A stretch of 64,000 nucleotides of DNA from Nostoc sp. KVJ20 (GTDB lineage: Bacteria; Cyanobacteriota; Cyanobacteriia; Cyanobacteriales; Nostocaceae), in the NCBI RefSeq assembly GCF_001712795.1, contig NZ_KV757622.1:141527-205526 (forward strand), read 5' to 3'. The notes beneath the pieces were generated by a model. It did no database searches and had not been told where the DNA came from. It was given only the letters and a program-made list of their open reading frames with translations. Each line of letters opens with the position of its first letter. Positions within the stretch are counted from its first letter, which is position 1. The translations under genes were made by a program, and so were the position numbers. Of the stretch, positions 9,377-18,600 are shown in pieces.

Positions 9377-10210
9377 CTAGATATTTTTAGGGATCTTGGG
9401 AGTTAATTTTTGATCTTTTTGGTTCATTTGTACTAAGGGAAATTCGGGATTTTTCAGATCAATATACTCTATTTGACCAGAATTGAATTTTGCTGTTAAA
9501 TGCCGCATTTGGGCGAGTAGCTTGATTTGTTCAGACAACTGGGGGCCTGGAACGCCGAGATGCACATTTCCTAATTCTGTTTTCAAAATTAAATTCGTTG
9601 GATTTTGACAATCAACTTCCATTACTTTTACGGGACTTTGACTGACAGCTTGATGAATTTGAGTCCAATAGAGGCAGTATTGTTTTGGCGAACCAATTAC
9701 TCTGAGATTTGGTAATTTCCTAGTGGGATTAAGTGATGTGTATTTTTCTAAGGGTATCCAGGCTCCACTGGCATCTAGTAAGCCAATAGTTACTTTTTTG
9801 TTGTCACGTGTTTGAGTCACTGCTACTGGTACTCGTTCTTGAATTTCGATGAACAATCCAGGAGGAAAGAGGCGGCGTCTCACGATCGCTTGGGCAATAG
9901 TTGGTTGTTTCTTCAGAGAGTTAGCGATCGCTGATGGTTCAATCCGCCACAAAGACTGGGGGTAAGATAACACCAACAGTGATTGAGTTGTTTCATCCGA
10001 CAGTAATTTATTGCCTGATTTCATCACTATTTGCTTGGGAGCTTTTAGCATCCACACTGGTTGGACTGCCATCCACAGTAATCCACCCGCCAAACCAGTA
10101 ATAGCAAAGGTTCGCCAAATAGCCTGAATAATTTTCATCTGCCGCTGCCGACGTAATTTTTTACGACGCTGGGCTAGATCCGTGCGGGAAACTGATATTA
10201 TGCCAGCCAT
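9377..10210 (-). CDS. ftsQ: Cell division protein FtsQ/DivIB
   Basis: A 277-residue bitopic membrane protein of the divisome. A basic cytoplasmic tail (RRKKLRRQRQMK, residues 16-27) precedes one transmembrane helix at about 31-50 (TFAITGLAGGLLWMAVQ), then a POTRA domain (about 57-130, with GNKLLSDE and the RRRLFPPGLFIEIQERVPVA strand pair) and the FtsQ beta domain. The region GNVHLGVPGP and the QIEYIDLKNPEFP segment near the C-terminus match cyanobacterial FtsQ. ATG at 10210 begins MAGIISVSRTDLAQRR. It lies upstream of ftsZ in the same orientation. Confidence 0.9.
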   Translation of the reverse strand: MAGIISVSRTDLAQRRKKLRRQRQMKIIQAIWRTFAITGLAGGLLWMAVQPVWMLKAPKQIVMKSGNKLLSDETTQSLLVLSYPQSLWRIEPSAIANSLKKQPTIAQAIVRRRLFPPGLFIEIQERVPVAVTQTRDNKKVTIGLLDASGAWIPLEKYTSLNPTRKLPNLRVIGSPKQYCLYWTQIHQAVSQSPVKVMEVDCQNPTNLILKTELGNVHLGVPGPQLSEQIKLLAQMRHLTAKFNSGQIEYIDLKNPEFPLVQMNQKDQKLTPKIPKNI

Positions 10211-10901
10211 TCAAACCCCTTTTTGATTGCAATCTAAATTCCTTGACGCATTTGTATCATTATTAATTTCAGTAAACACTGTTGGCATCTGTTAGCCGCT
10301 CTCCTCAAGACTTTTTTTATTTTTAGTAACACTTTACAGTAACTACACAAAGATTATGGCGCTAGTTACTATTCCCATTAAAGTTTCCGGTGTCCATTTT
10401 TAACTGACTGTAGTCTTTTTGACAAGTTATTGTTGAAGATTTTTTTCCTAAAGATTACAAAATATTAATTTAGATGTTTAGGATTTTGTTTTCTTGACAA
10501 ATAGAATGTGAAATGATAAACAAGTATTCCTGAATCTCTGTATAGCTTGCTATAATTCATACCAGTCCTTCTCGTCAGCTATACAAATTGAGAACCATGC
10601 AATATAGTAACTTTTTTTACTGATTCACCCGGCCCTAAAAGTTTGTGGCAGTTCAAACAAAAGCTAGAGATTGTCAAAATCTCAATATCAGGTGTAAAAA
10701 GGACAGATATGCTTAAGATTATTAGGGTCAATTAAATCTCTACCATACTACTGACAGTAGTTCTGTACCAAGTGCTGTCTCTTGCAAGACACTACCAACT
10801 TGCAAGTTAATCGTATGTCTACATTCTGGATAGAGATTACTTGTATAAAAAATACGAATTAAACTGCATCTACAAACACGTCTACATACACCTCTACATA
10901 C
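10211..10901. other. Divergent intergenic region upstream of the NTPase pair
   Basis: This 690-base AT-rich stretch separates ftsQ (minus) from the ATPase gene (plus) and must hold promoters for both. It contains a perfect 15-base palindrome at 10747-10761 and a three-copy 12-base direct repeat at 10869-10904, described separately. No open frame is supported. Confidence 0.5.
10747..10761. promoter_or_regulatory. Perfect 15-base palindrome, possible operator
   Basis: The sequence ACTACTGACAGTAGT is a perfect inverted repeat around a single central A, 140 bases before the ATPase start codon. Size and position suit a dimeric repressor site, but no regulator is known. Confidence 0.3.
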
Positions 10902-10904
10902 ATG
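10869..10904 (+). repeat. Three 12-bp tandem repeats abutting a start codon
   Basis: Three copies in exact 12-base register: TCTACAAACACG, TCTACATACACC and TCTACATACATG. The third copy supplies the ATG of the following ATPase gene, and no Shine-Dalgarno sequence is present. The arrangement could be a protein-binding array or an A/C-rich translation enhancer. Confidence 0.6.
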
Positions 10905-12233
10905 AAAACGACATTAAATTTGTCACGTTTTTATAAAGCATGTAACCCAAGCTACACGCTAAATACAAGTAACGTGCTAGATCGTCAGTATTACATAGAT
11001 TTTGCTGATGTCCGTGGTTGCAAGATCGTCGAAGAATTGCAACGGACTATCATTCGGATTTCTCCTGATGAGCCAACCTGTCAGTTATTTACAGGTCACA
11101 TTGGCTGCGGTAAGTCAACGGAATTGCAGCGCCTCAAGACAGAACTAGAAGTGGCGGGATTTCATGTAGTTTATTTTGAGTCCAGTCAAGACTTAGACAT
11201 GGCGGATATTGATGTCAGCGATATTCTGCTGAGTGTAGCCCGTCAAGTCAGTGCCAGTTTAGAAGCGATTAACATCAAACTCAAACCCGGTTACTTTACC
11301 AATTTGTTTAAAGAAGTAGGCGATTTTTTGCAAAGCCCCATAGAGCTTTCTGGGCAAGCAGAATTGTCTTTGGGTATTGCCAAAATTACTGCCAAAACCA
11401 AAGATAGCACCCAGATGCGGAATCAACTGAGGCAATATCTGGAACCACGTACCAATAGTATTTTGCAGGCGATTAACGAAGAAATTTTAGAAAAAGCTGT
11501 TGAACAGCTAAAGCTCCGGGGTCAAAAAGGACTGGTAGTGATTGTAGATAATTTGGATCGAGTAGATATGCGTCCCTTAGCATCGGGGCGATCGCAACCA
11601 GAATATCTCTTCATCGACCGAGGCGAACAGTTACGCCGACTCAAATGCCACCTAGTTTACACCATTCCTCTAACATTAATTTTCTCCAATGAGTACGAGA
11701 CACTAAAAAATCGCCTGGGGGGAGGGATTGCACCAAAAGTACTGCCAATGGTATTGGTGCGGCAAAGAGATGGCAGTGACTACGAACCAGGGATGTCACT
11801 AGTGCGCCAGTTAGTTCTCGCAAGAGCTTTTCCAGAAGTTCCTTTGAATAGCAGGCTTTTATTAATTACAGAATTATTCGATCATTCCCAAACCTTGGAT
11901 CGTCTATGTCGCGTCAGTGGTGGTCACATTCGTAACTTATTGGGTTTACTTTATAGCTGCCTGCAACGACAAGATCCACCTTTTTCTAGGGACTGCTTAG
12001 AAGCCTTAATTAAGGACTACCGCGACGATCTGCTATTAGCTATTGATGAATCCCAGTGGGAATTATTGTTTGAAGTAGTGCAGCAGCAGAGAGTTAAAGG
12101 GGAGTCGGACTATCAGAGCTTACTAAGAAGCATGTATCTGTTTGAATATCGCGATCCTCTAGGACGCTGGTTTGGTATCAGTCCAGCCTTGGCAGAAACA
12201 GAAAAAGTTTTGGCTTGGCAACAAAATAAGTAA
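10902..12233 (+). CDS. AAA-type P-loop ATPase, first gene of an NTPase pair
   Basis: A 443-residue soluble protein with a Walker A motif GHIGCGKST at residues 65-73 and a Walker B strand LVVIVDNLDRV at about 209-219. The segment HLVYTIPLTLIF (about 250) looks like the sensor-1 strand. Overall it resembles KAP/STAND-like or Orc/Cdc6-like AAA ATPases, without a recognised effector domain; the C-terminal 120 residues are helical, possibly a winged-helix region (LLRSMYLFEYRDPLGRWFGISPAL). The next gene begins 51 bases downstream and encodes a STAND-WD40 giant, so the two likely act together. The start ATG lies inside a 12-bp repeat. Function is unknown; a signalling or defence role is inference. 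Confidence 0.8.
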   Translation: MKTTLNLSRFYKACNPSYTLNTSNVLDRQYYIDFADVRGCKIVEELQRTIIRISPDEPTCQLFTGHIGCGKSTELQRLKTELEVAGFHVVYFESSQDLDMADIDVSDILLSVARQVSASLEAINIKLKPGYFTNLFKEVGDFLQSPIELSGQAELSLGIAKITAKTKDSTQMRNQLRQYLEPRTNSILQAINEEILEKAVEQLKLRGQKGLVVIVDNLDRVDMRPLASGRSQPEYLFIDRGEQLRRLKCHLVYTIPLTLIFSNEYETLKNRLGGGIAPKVLPMVLVRQRDGSDYEPGMSLVRQLVLARAFPEVPLNSRLLLITELFDHSQTLDRLCRVSGGHIRNLLGLLYSCLQRQDPPFSRDCLEALIKDYRDDLLLAIDESQWELLFEVVQQQRVKGESDYQSLLRSMYLFEYRDPLGRWFGISPALAETEKVLAWQQNK

Positions 12234-12240
12234 GAAGTCA

Positions 12241-12340
12241 ATTAGTCATTTGTCATTTGTCATTTGTCATTTGTCCAATGACTAATGCTCAATTCCCAAT
12301 GCCCAATTCCCAATGCCCAATGCCCAATGCCTAATGATAA
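12241..12340 (+). repeat. Short tandem repeats (TCATTTG and CCCAATG types) spanning a gene start
   Basis: Four copies of TCATTTG/TCATTTG-like heptamers (12247-12275) are followed by CCCAATT/CCCAATG heptamers to about 12335. These are heptanucleotide STRR-type arrays. The second array is translated as the first 14-18 residues of the following protein, so the repeat has supplied its start codon. Confidence 0.8.
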
Positions 12341-15300
12341 GCAGCTACGCGTCTACACCAAAGAAAATCAGCATACTTTGCAAAGACTGATTAGAGCGAT
12401 CGCGCTTTCCGAAGGTCAATTTGCCCTGATTTTAGTTCGATGTAACTATGGGCGATTACGTGAGCAAATGTTAGAGAATATTCGCTCCATCACCAAAGAT
12501 ATCAACATCAGAGAAATTGTTCTTAATCCATCAACTACTTCTTTACACACCACAATAGTCTCAGAACTATCTTTAGATAATCCTGCCGTCCTGACAGACT
12601 CTTTACCATCTGCTGTGATGGTTTTTGGGATTGAGTCAATTATCGACCTGGAAAACTTACTTACAGGCATCAACCAAGCACGAGATATCTATGCTTCAAC
12701 TTTTCCATTTCCAGTGGTGTTGTGGCTCCAAGATGAAGTCGCATCATTGCTTTCAAGATTAGCGCCTGATTTCAAAAGCTGGGCTGCAACCACGATTAAA
12801 TTTGAAATGACCAAAGCAGATTTAATTGCTTTGATTCACCAAGAAGCAGAATCTTTATTTGCCAAAGTTTTAGAAGCTGGTGCGGAAACCTTTTTATCTA
12901 ATGCTTTCCTCGATTTAGATCCTAAGTCTCAACACCGCCACGAAATAGAATCAGCCCGTAATGATTTGTTGCGTCTGTATGGTGTTCAATTAACACCAGG
13001 ATTAGAAGCAAGTTTAGAGTTTGTCTTGGGGCGAGATAAATATGCCAACGATCAAATTAATGGTGCTTTAGCCAATTATCAAAGAAGTTTAGCATTATGG
13101 CAGCAGGAAACAAAGAGAGTTGCAGAGTGGGAGAGTAATTCTTCTTTCCCCCTTTCATGTCCTCACCCTACTCCTACCTCGTCTTTACTCAAGCAAGCAA
13201 TAGTACTATTTCATCTGGGGCTTTGCTATCACCGAATGGCAGACTTATACCAAAATACTAGCAGCTATTGCGAACATGCTCTCTTGTGGTTTAAACAATG
13301 CTTGGAGCTATTGGAGGAGGTACAAAGAGAAGACTTAGTTGCTAAATTCATTTTGCCTGCTTGTGAAATGCTACAACGTTTACAAGCCTGGGATGACTTA
13401 AAAGAATTAGCTCAAAAGTCATTACATCTACATAAAACTTATGGAACTCCGGCACAAATTGCTCAAAATTATGGGTTTTTGGCAAATGTAGCGGCTTCTG
13501 AGTCAAATTGGGTACTAGCTCATGAATTAGCTAATACAGCACTTTCTATCGCCGAAGAAGCAACAGAAGTTTATCTGCGAGACGCTTTGCGAACACGCCG
13601 ACAAGAAAGTTGGTATCTTCTCTTGCTAGCACGTACACAGCGGCATCTGGGTGAGTGGGAAGAGGCTATCAATAACCTGGAATGGGCGAGGGTAGTTTGT
13701 GAGCTACAACATCAGCCATCACTTTACTTAGAGATTTTAGAGGAACTGCGATCGCTTTACTTTTTTGAGCGTCATGACTATACAGAAGCCTTTAAGCTGA
13801 AGCAAGAAAAAATTCAAATAGAACATCAGTATGGCTTTCGTGCCTTCATTGGCGCAAGTCAATTGCAGCCGCAACGCCCCAGAATTAACCCAGTATTGGA
13901 ACCTCATAAAATACCGTTTATTCCTGAAGAAATTGCTCAAGAAATATCTGCTTCTGGACGCCAACAAGATGTCAATCGTTTAATTGAAAGAATTAGCCGC
14001 GCTGACTATAAACTCACAGTAGTTTATGGGCCATCAGGTGTAGGTAAAAGTTCAATTCTCAAAGCTGGTTTAGTCCCAGCACTGAAGGGAAAAGTGATCG
14101 GGGAACGAATTCCTATACCGATTGTTTTGTCTGTTTATACTGATTGGATGACAATTTTGATCAGCAGCATTAATCAAGCACTGGCATATACAGGAATATC
14201 GCTTAGTCTTGAGTCTACACCAACTATACTGCTAGAAAAAATCCGGTTAGCATCTGAACGAAATTATACAATAATACTCATACTAGACCAATTTGAAGAA
14301 TTTTTCTTTGTGAGTAATCCTCCCACACAAAGAATAGAATTTTATAAATTTTTTAGTGAATGTTTAAATATTTCTTATGTAAAAATTATTCTTTCCTTAC
14401 GAGAAGATTATTTACATCATCTGTTAGAATTTGAACGCTTGAGTCAAAACAATATTACTGGATTATATGATTTAGGCGTAATTAATAAAAATATTCTCGA
14501 TAAGGACATTCGCTACTATTTAGGAAAATTCTCTAGCCAGGATGCCAAAGCTATAATTCACAGTCTTACCCAACGTTCACATTATGAACTAAGTAATGAA
14601 TTAATTAACCGATTAGTGCAGGATTTAACAGGAGAACTAGACGAAGTACATCCAATTGAATTACAAATAGTCGGTGCTCAACTACAAATAGAAAACATTA
14701 CCACACTTCCAGAATATAAACTTTGCGGTGGCTCGGCAAAATTGGTTGAACGCTGGCTTGGGGAAGTTATCAAAGACTGTGGTCAAGAGAATGAAGAGTT
14801 AAGTTGGAAATTATTATTTGAGTTAACTGATGAAAAGGGGACACGACCGTTAAAAAGTAAAACTGATTTAGCGGCAGCATTAGTTAATAATCATGATATC
14901 GATACAATATTAAATTTTGACAAAGTTGGGGAATTGATTTTAGAAATCTTGGTAGGTTCAGGGTTGGTGTTGCTAATCAGAGAAGAGTTAGGCGATCGCT
15001 ACCAGTTGGTTCATGATTATTTAGTTGAACCAATTCGCCAAAAGAACAACTATGGCATGGTTGCCGAATTAGAAAAAATCAAACTTGAAAAAACTAGAGC
15101 TGAAGTAGCCCAAAAACTTAGTCAAAAGCAACTCAACTTGGTGTTGCAACGGCGACTGCGAGAAGCACGCATAGCAGGTGCAATCCTGGCAATCATGGGG
15201 GGAACAATAGCAGGATTATGGTGGCAAGCCGACTTACAGAAAAGAGCAGCAGTCCGCCAAACTCTACGAGCTGAACGCAGTGAAACCAACTTGCAAATTA

Positions 15301-17375
15301 GTGCGATCACTGCTGCTAGTGAAGCTCTGTTTGCTTCTAATAAAGAATTTGATGCCCTATTAGAAAGTTTGCGGGCTTGGAGAGCGCTGAAACAGGCTGA
15401 TGGAGTGCAACCAGATACCCGAATGCGGGTGGTGACAGCCCTGCAACAGGCAGTTTATGGGGTAACGGAAGTTAACCGCCTAGAAGGACACACTGATATT
15501 GTCTGGGGAGTAACTTTTAGTCCGAATGGTCAGTTGCTAGCATCAGGTAGCCGAGATCAGATGGTGAAACTTTGGCGTCCTGACGGTACTTTACTCCAAA
15601 CCCTCAATGGTCATACTGATGCTGTCACCTCTGTAAGTTTTAGCCCTGATGGTCAAACCCTAGCCTCCGCCAGCCTCGACAAAACAGTGCAAATCTGGCA
15701 CAAAAACCCGGTTACAGGTGAATTTGACCCCAAACCATATAAAACTCTCAAAGGAAATGGAGATTGGGTTTATAGTGTTAATTTCAGTCCTGATGGCGAA
15801 TTGTTAGCTACTGGTAGTAAGGATAAAACTGTAAAACTCTGGCGTAAAGACGGTAACTTAGTAAAAATACTGAGGGGACATCGAGGGTGGGTTAACTGGG
15901 TAAACTTCAGTCCCGATGGTCAATTCATCGCCTCGTCCAGCGACGACAAAACAGTGAAAATCTGGCGACGGAACGGTAGCCTTGTTAAAACTTTGCAGGG
16001 ACATCAACAGGGTGTGGTTGTAGCTGTTTTCAGCCCGGACGGTAAATTTTTGGCGTCAGCAGGTCGAGACAAGACAGTGAAACTTTGGCAACGGGAAAGT
16101 AACAGCACTAAAGACGGTTTTGAATATCGTCCTTACAAAACTTTACGGCAGCATAGTAGTATAGTGTGGAGTTTGAGCTTTAGTTCTGATAGTAAAAAGT
16201 TAGCTTCCGCAGGTGAAGATAATACTATAAACCTCTGGAGTACCACTGGTATCTTACTCAAAACCTTCAAAGGACACAGTGATGCCGTTGTCAGCATCGC
16301 CTTCAGTCCAAATAAAAAATTGCTAGCTTCAGGAAGTTTTGATAAAAGCGTGAAACTATGGAGTTTAGATGCTCCAACACCGTCTATCCTTCAAGGGCAT
16401 CAAAAGCGAGTTTTGAGCGTTGCTTGGAGTCCCAACGGTCAGATGCTAGCTTCTGGTAGTAGCGATCGCACTGTCAAACTTTGGCAACGATACACCAGTC
16501 ATGGCGAAATCAAAACCCGACTTTACAAAACTTTGGTGGGGCATACAAATAAAGTTCCTAGTGTCAGCTTTGATCCCAAAGGTGAAATGCTGGCTTCAGG
16601 AAGTTTTGACAAAAGCGTTAAACTTTGGCGGCTTGACGGTACTTTAATCATGACTCTCCACGGACATACTGATAGTGTGATGAGCGTAAATTTCAGCCCT
16701 GATGGTCAGTTTTTAGCATCAGCTAGCAAAGATAAAACTGTGAAACTTTGGAACCGTGAGGGGAAGTTGCTCAAAACCTTAGTAGGGCATCAGGGTTGGG
16801 TAAATAGCGTGAATTTCAGCCCTGATAGTCAGATTTTAGCTTCTGCCAGTGATGACCAAACTGTGAAACTTTGGCAGCGGGATGGTACTTTGTTCAAAAC
16901 TTTCTCGCCCCATGACAGTTGGGTATTGGGTGTCAGCTTTAGTCCTACTGATGAGTTACTGGCTTCTGCTAGCTGGGATAACACCGTGAAACTGTGGCGA
17001 CGGGATGGGACGTTGTTAAAAACCTTATTAAAAGGGTACAGCGATAGCGTTAATGCCGTGACTTTCAGTCCTAATGGTGAATTGCTTGCCGCTGCCAGTT
17101 GGGATAGTACAGTGAAACTTTGGAGCCGTGATGGCAAATTAATTAAAAGTCTCAATGGGCATCGCGCTCCGGTGCTAAGTGTTAGTTTTAGTCCAGATGG
17201 TCAAACACTAGCATCAGCTAGTGGTGACAACACGATAATTCTATGGAATTTAAACCTTGATGATTTGCTTGTTCATGGTTGTAACTGGGTGGGTGATTAC
17301 CTCAAGCACAACCGCAATCTTGAGAAGCGCGATCGCCTTCTTTGTGATGGCATAACCCGTACAAACCCTTTTTAA
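12285..17375 (+). CDS. STAND-like NTPase with TPR-like region, membrane segment and 14 WD40 repeats
   Basis: A 1,696-residue multidomain protein. Residues about 20-270 resemble a degenerate ATPase-like domain found in cyanobacterial TPR proteins (ALILVRCNYGRLREQ); about 300-540 is helical and TPR-like; about 557-900 is an NTPase with Walker A YGPSGVGKSS near 580 and Walker B LILDQFEEFF near 665, typical of nSTAND proteins. A coiled-coil leads to one likely transmembrane helix (AGAILAIMGGTIAGLWW, about 963-980). Residues about 1063-1660 form 14 WD40 repeats (GH...SPDGQ.LASAS.D.TVKLW), enough for two seven-bladed propellers. The ending resembles other cyanobacterial WD40-NTPases (GCNWVGDYLKHN). 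Residues 1-14 are encoded by heptamer repeats; ATG at 12327 is a more natural start. It probably oligomerises on ligand binding, sensing through the propellers. Confidence 0.9.
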   Translation: MLNSQCPIPNAQCPMPNDKQLRVYTKENQHTLQRLIRAIALSEGQFALILVRCNYGRLREQMLENIRSITKDINIREIVLNPSTTSLHTTIVSELSLDNPAVLTDSLPSAVMVFGIESIIDLENLLTGINQARDIYASTFPFPVVLWLQDEVASLLSRLAPDFKSWAATTIKFEMTKADLIALIHQEAESLFAKVLEAGAETFLSNAFLDLDPKSQHRHEIESARNDLLRLYGVQLTPGLEASLEFVLGRDKYANDQINGALANYQRSLALWQQETKRVAEWESNSSFPLSCPHPTPTSSLLKQAIVLFHLGLCYHRMADLYQNTSSYCEHALLWFKQCLELLEEVQREDLVAKFILPACEMLQRLQAWDDLKELAQKSLHLHKTYGTPAQIAQNYGFLANVAASESNWVLAHELANTALSIAEEATEVYLRDALRTRRQESWYLLLLARTQRHLGEWEEAINNLEWARVVCELQHQPSLYLEILEELRSLYFFERHDYTEAFKLKQEKIQIEHQYGFRAFIGASQLQPQRPRINPVLEPHKIPFIPEEIAQEISASGRQQDVNRLIERISRADYKLTVVYGPSGVGKSSILKAGLVPALKGKVIGERIPIPIVLSVYTDWMTILISSINQALAYTGISLSLESTPTILLEKIRLASERNYTIILILDQFEEFFFVSNPPTQRIEFYKFFSECLNISYVKIILSLREDYLHHLLEFERLSQNNITGLYDLGVINKNILDKDIRYYLGKFSSQDAKAIIHSLTQRSHYELSNELINRLVQDLTGELDEVHPIELQIVGAQLQIENITTLPEYKLCGGSAKLVERWLGEVIKDCGQENEELSWKLLFELTDEKGTRPLKSKTDLAAALVNNHDIDTILNFDKVGELILEILVGSGLVLLIREELGDRYQLVHDYLVEPIRQKNNYGMVAELEKIKLEKTRAEVAQKLSQKQLNLVLQRRLREARIAGAILAIMGGTIAGLWWQADLQKRAAVRQTLRAERSETNLQISAITAASEALFASNKEFDALLESLRAWRALKQADGVQPDTRMRVVTALQQAVYGVTEVNRLEGHTDIVWGVTFSPNGQLLASGSRDQMVKLWRPDGTLLQTLNGHTDAVTSVSFSPDGQTLASASLDKTVQIWHKNPVTGEFDPKPYKTLKGNGDWVYSVNFSPDGELLATGSKDKTVKLWRKDGNLVKILRGHRGWVNWVNFSPDGQFIASSSDDKTVKIWRRNGSLVKTLQGHQQGVVVAVFSPDGKFLASAGRDKTVKLWQRESNSTKDGFEYRPYKTLRQHSSIVWSLSFSSDSKKLASAGEDNTINLWSTTGILLKTFKGHSDAVVSIAFSPNKKLLASGSFDKSVKLWSLDAPTPSILQGHQKRVLSVAWSPNGQMLASGSSDRTVKLWQRYTSHGEIKTRLYKTLVGHTNKVPSVSFDPKGEMLASGSFDKSVKLWRLDGTLIMTLHGHTDSVMSVNFSPDGQFLASASKDKTVKLWNREGKLLKTLVGHQGWVNSVNFSPDSQILASASDDQTVKLWQRDGTLFKTFSPHDSWVLGVSFSPTDELLASASWDNTVKLWRRDGTLLKTLLKGYSDSVNAVTFSPNGELLAAASWDSTVKLWSRDGKLIKSLNGHRAPVLSVSFSPDGQTLASASGDNTIILWNLNLDDLLVHGCNWVGDYLKHNRNLEKRDRLLCDGITRTNPF

Positions 17376-17478
17376 TTACGAATTACGTTGAAGCCTCAAT
17401 GGGCAACCGCTCTTGGTTTAGCGGTTGATGAGGCGCTCAGAGTTGTTAATTCAGAGTTAGAAATTTATTTCGAGATCA

Positions 17479-17826
17479 TCAGCCAAAGGAGCGATCGCTC
17501 TCCAGAACTTCATGGTTATTTTCTTCGGGAACCTCTTGTGGCAAATTCGCTAAAAAAGCTTGTAGTCTCATGCGCTCAATGTAAGGCCAGCCTCCCTCAG
17601 ACTCAATATCTTTTAGTAGCGAGTAGAGTTGGCGACGATTAACAGGCAAACTCTCTTGAAAAACCCCATCCCGAATCTCTCGGTGTAACTGTTCTAATTG
17701 CCGCAGTAAAGCTAAAAGAGCTACAGTATCGCCTTGACAACCCTGGACTGCATCATGCACCACAGTTGCGATCGCTTGTACTTTACAGGAAAACTCCTCT
17801 GATGCAATATTTTTGTTATCGTTCAT
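17479..17826 (-). CDS. Conserved-looking cyanobacterial hypothetical protein
   Basis: A 115-residue, acidic, mostly helical protein (ATVVHDAVQGCQGDTVALLALLRQLEQLHREIRDGVF; NRRQLYSLLKDIESEGGWPYIERMRL). It has no signal peptide or membrane segment. Composition and regular heptads favour this strand over the overlapping plus-strand frame at 17388-17642, which continues from the WD40 gene's repeats and is rejected. It converges with the WD40 gene. No family name was recalled; the role is unknown. Confidence 0.7.
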   Translation of the reverse strand: MNDNKNIASEEFSCKVQAIATVVHDAVQGCQGDTVALLALLRQLEQLHREIRDGVFQESLPVNRRQLYSLLKDIESEGGWPYIERMRLQAFLANLPQEVPEENNHEVLESDRSFG

Positions 17827-18600
17827 GCCACCCTTTCCGTATAAATGAGGTCAACTCAAATTTACCGGAGATTTTTAATTTTCCCTAGTTTGTTCCCTGT
17901 CCCCTGTCGCCTCACTTGCCCTATTCAGGGGTGAATATAACTAGATTTGTATCTTTATCAAAAGTAATTGCGATCGCTCCTAAAAGAGCGTAGTAACCTT
18001 TACCATAGCCTCCACAGCAGCTAGATGTGATCAGGACGAGACTTTCTTGGATTTTGAGTACTTTGATTTTGAGTTAAAAAAAATCGTATGATCTGGCTGA
18101 TTTACCCATAAAACAATGGGCTGTATGTAGTGGCGTCACATACATGATACAAAAAGACTTGGGCGACGCCGCTTTTGCTATCAGCAAGAGCAAAGTGCGA
18201 AGCAGACACCCCTCTTCGCGCTCTTTGAGGCAAACATTTATGCTCCTCTGTGTGGAGATTACTCATCCACCCGCCCAACTCTAACAAATGCCACCAACAG
18301 TAAAACTGCTGGTTTTTTGCTCCCCTAGTAACACACATCCAAATATGGATTCAGTGTGCTACTTATTATGGGTTTTACACCCCAAGCTCAAGAGAGCGAC
18401 ACGTTTAGCTACGTTTAGCAGAGAAAAGTTTGAGCAGCTGACAACCTAAACTCCCGGACACTTGCTTCAACTTTCTTAATCAAAGCAAAGTCGTTTCTGA
18501 ACAAAGGTAGCTTTTCGCAGAGTAGCGGCTTCTCATCAGAGATCAAAGCTTCGATGCAGTTTTACAACTTAGATATTAATTTTTGAGATTGAGGTTGACC
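17827..18600. other. Intergenic region upstream of psbO
   Basis: The interval carries a GC-rich interspersed repeat at about 18164-18232 and should contain the strong promoter of psbO near its right end, although no unambiguous -10 box was picked. A minus-strand frame at 18102-18338 runs through the repeat and is rejected as coding. Confidence 0.5.
18164..18232. repeat. GC-rich interspersed repeat
   Basis: A block of GCGACGCCGC / GAAGCAGACACCCC / TTCGCGCTCTTTG sequence with imperfect dyads lies in AT-rich intergenic DNA, in the same style as the element at 198-282. Confidence 0.4.

Noticed and set aside
17388..17642. 84-codon plus-strand frame after the WD40 gene
   Set aside because: Overlaps the better minus-strand gene at 17479-17826, which has more protein-like composition.
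18102..18338. 78-codon minus-strand frame
   Set aside because: Translates an interspersed repeat; odd composition (Cys, Trp, His) and no start signal.
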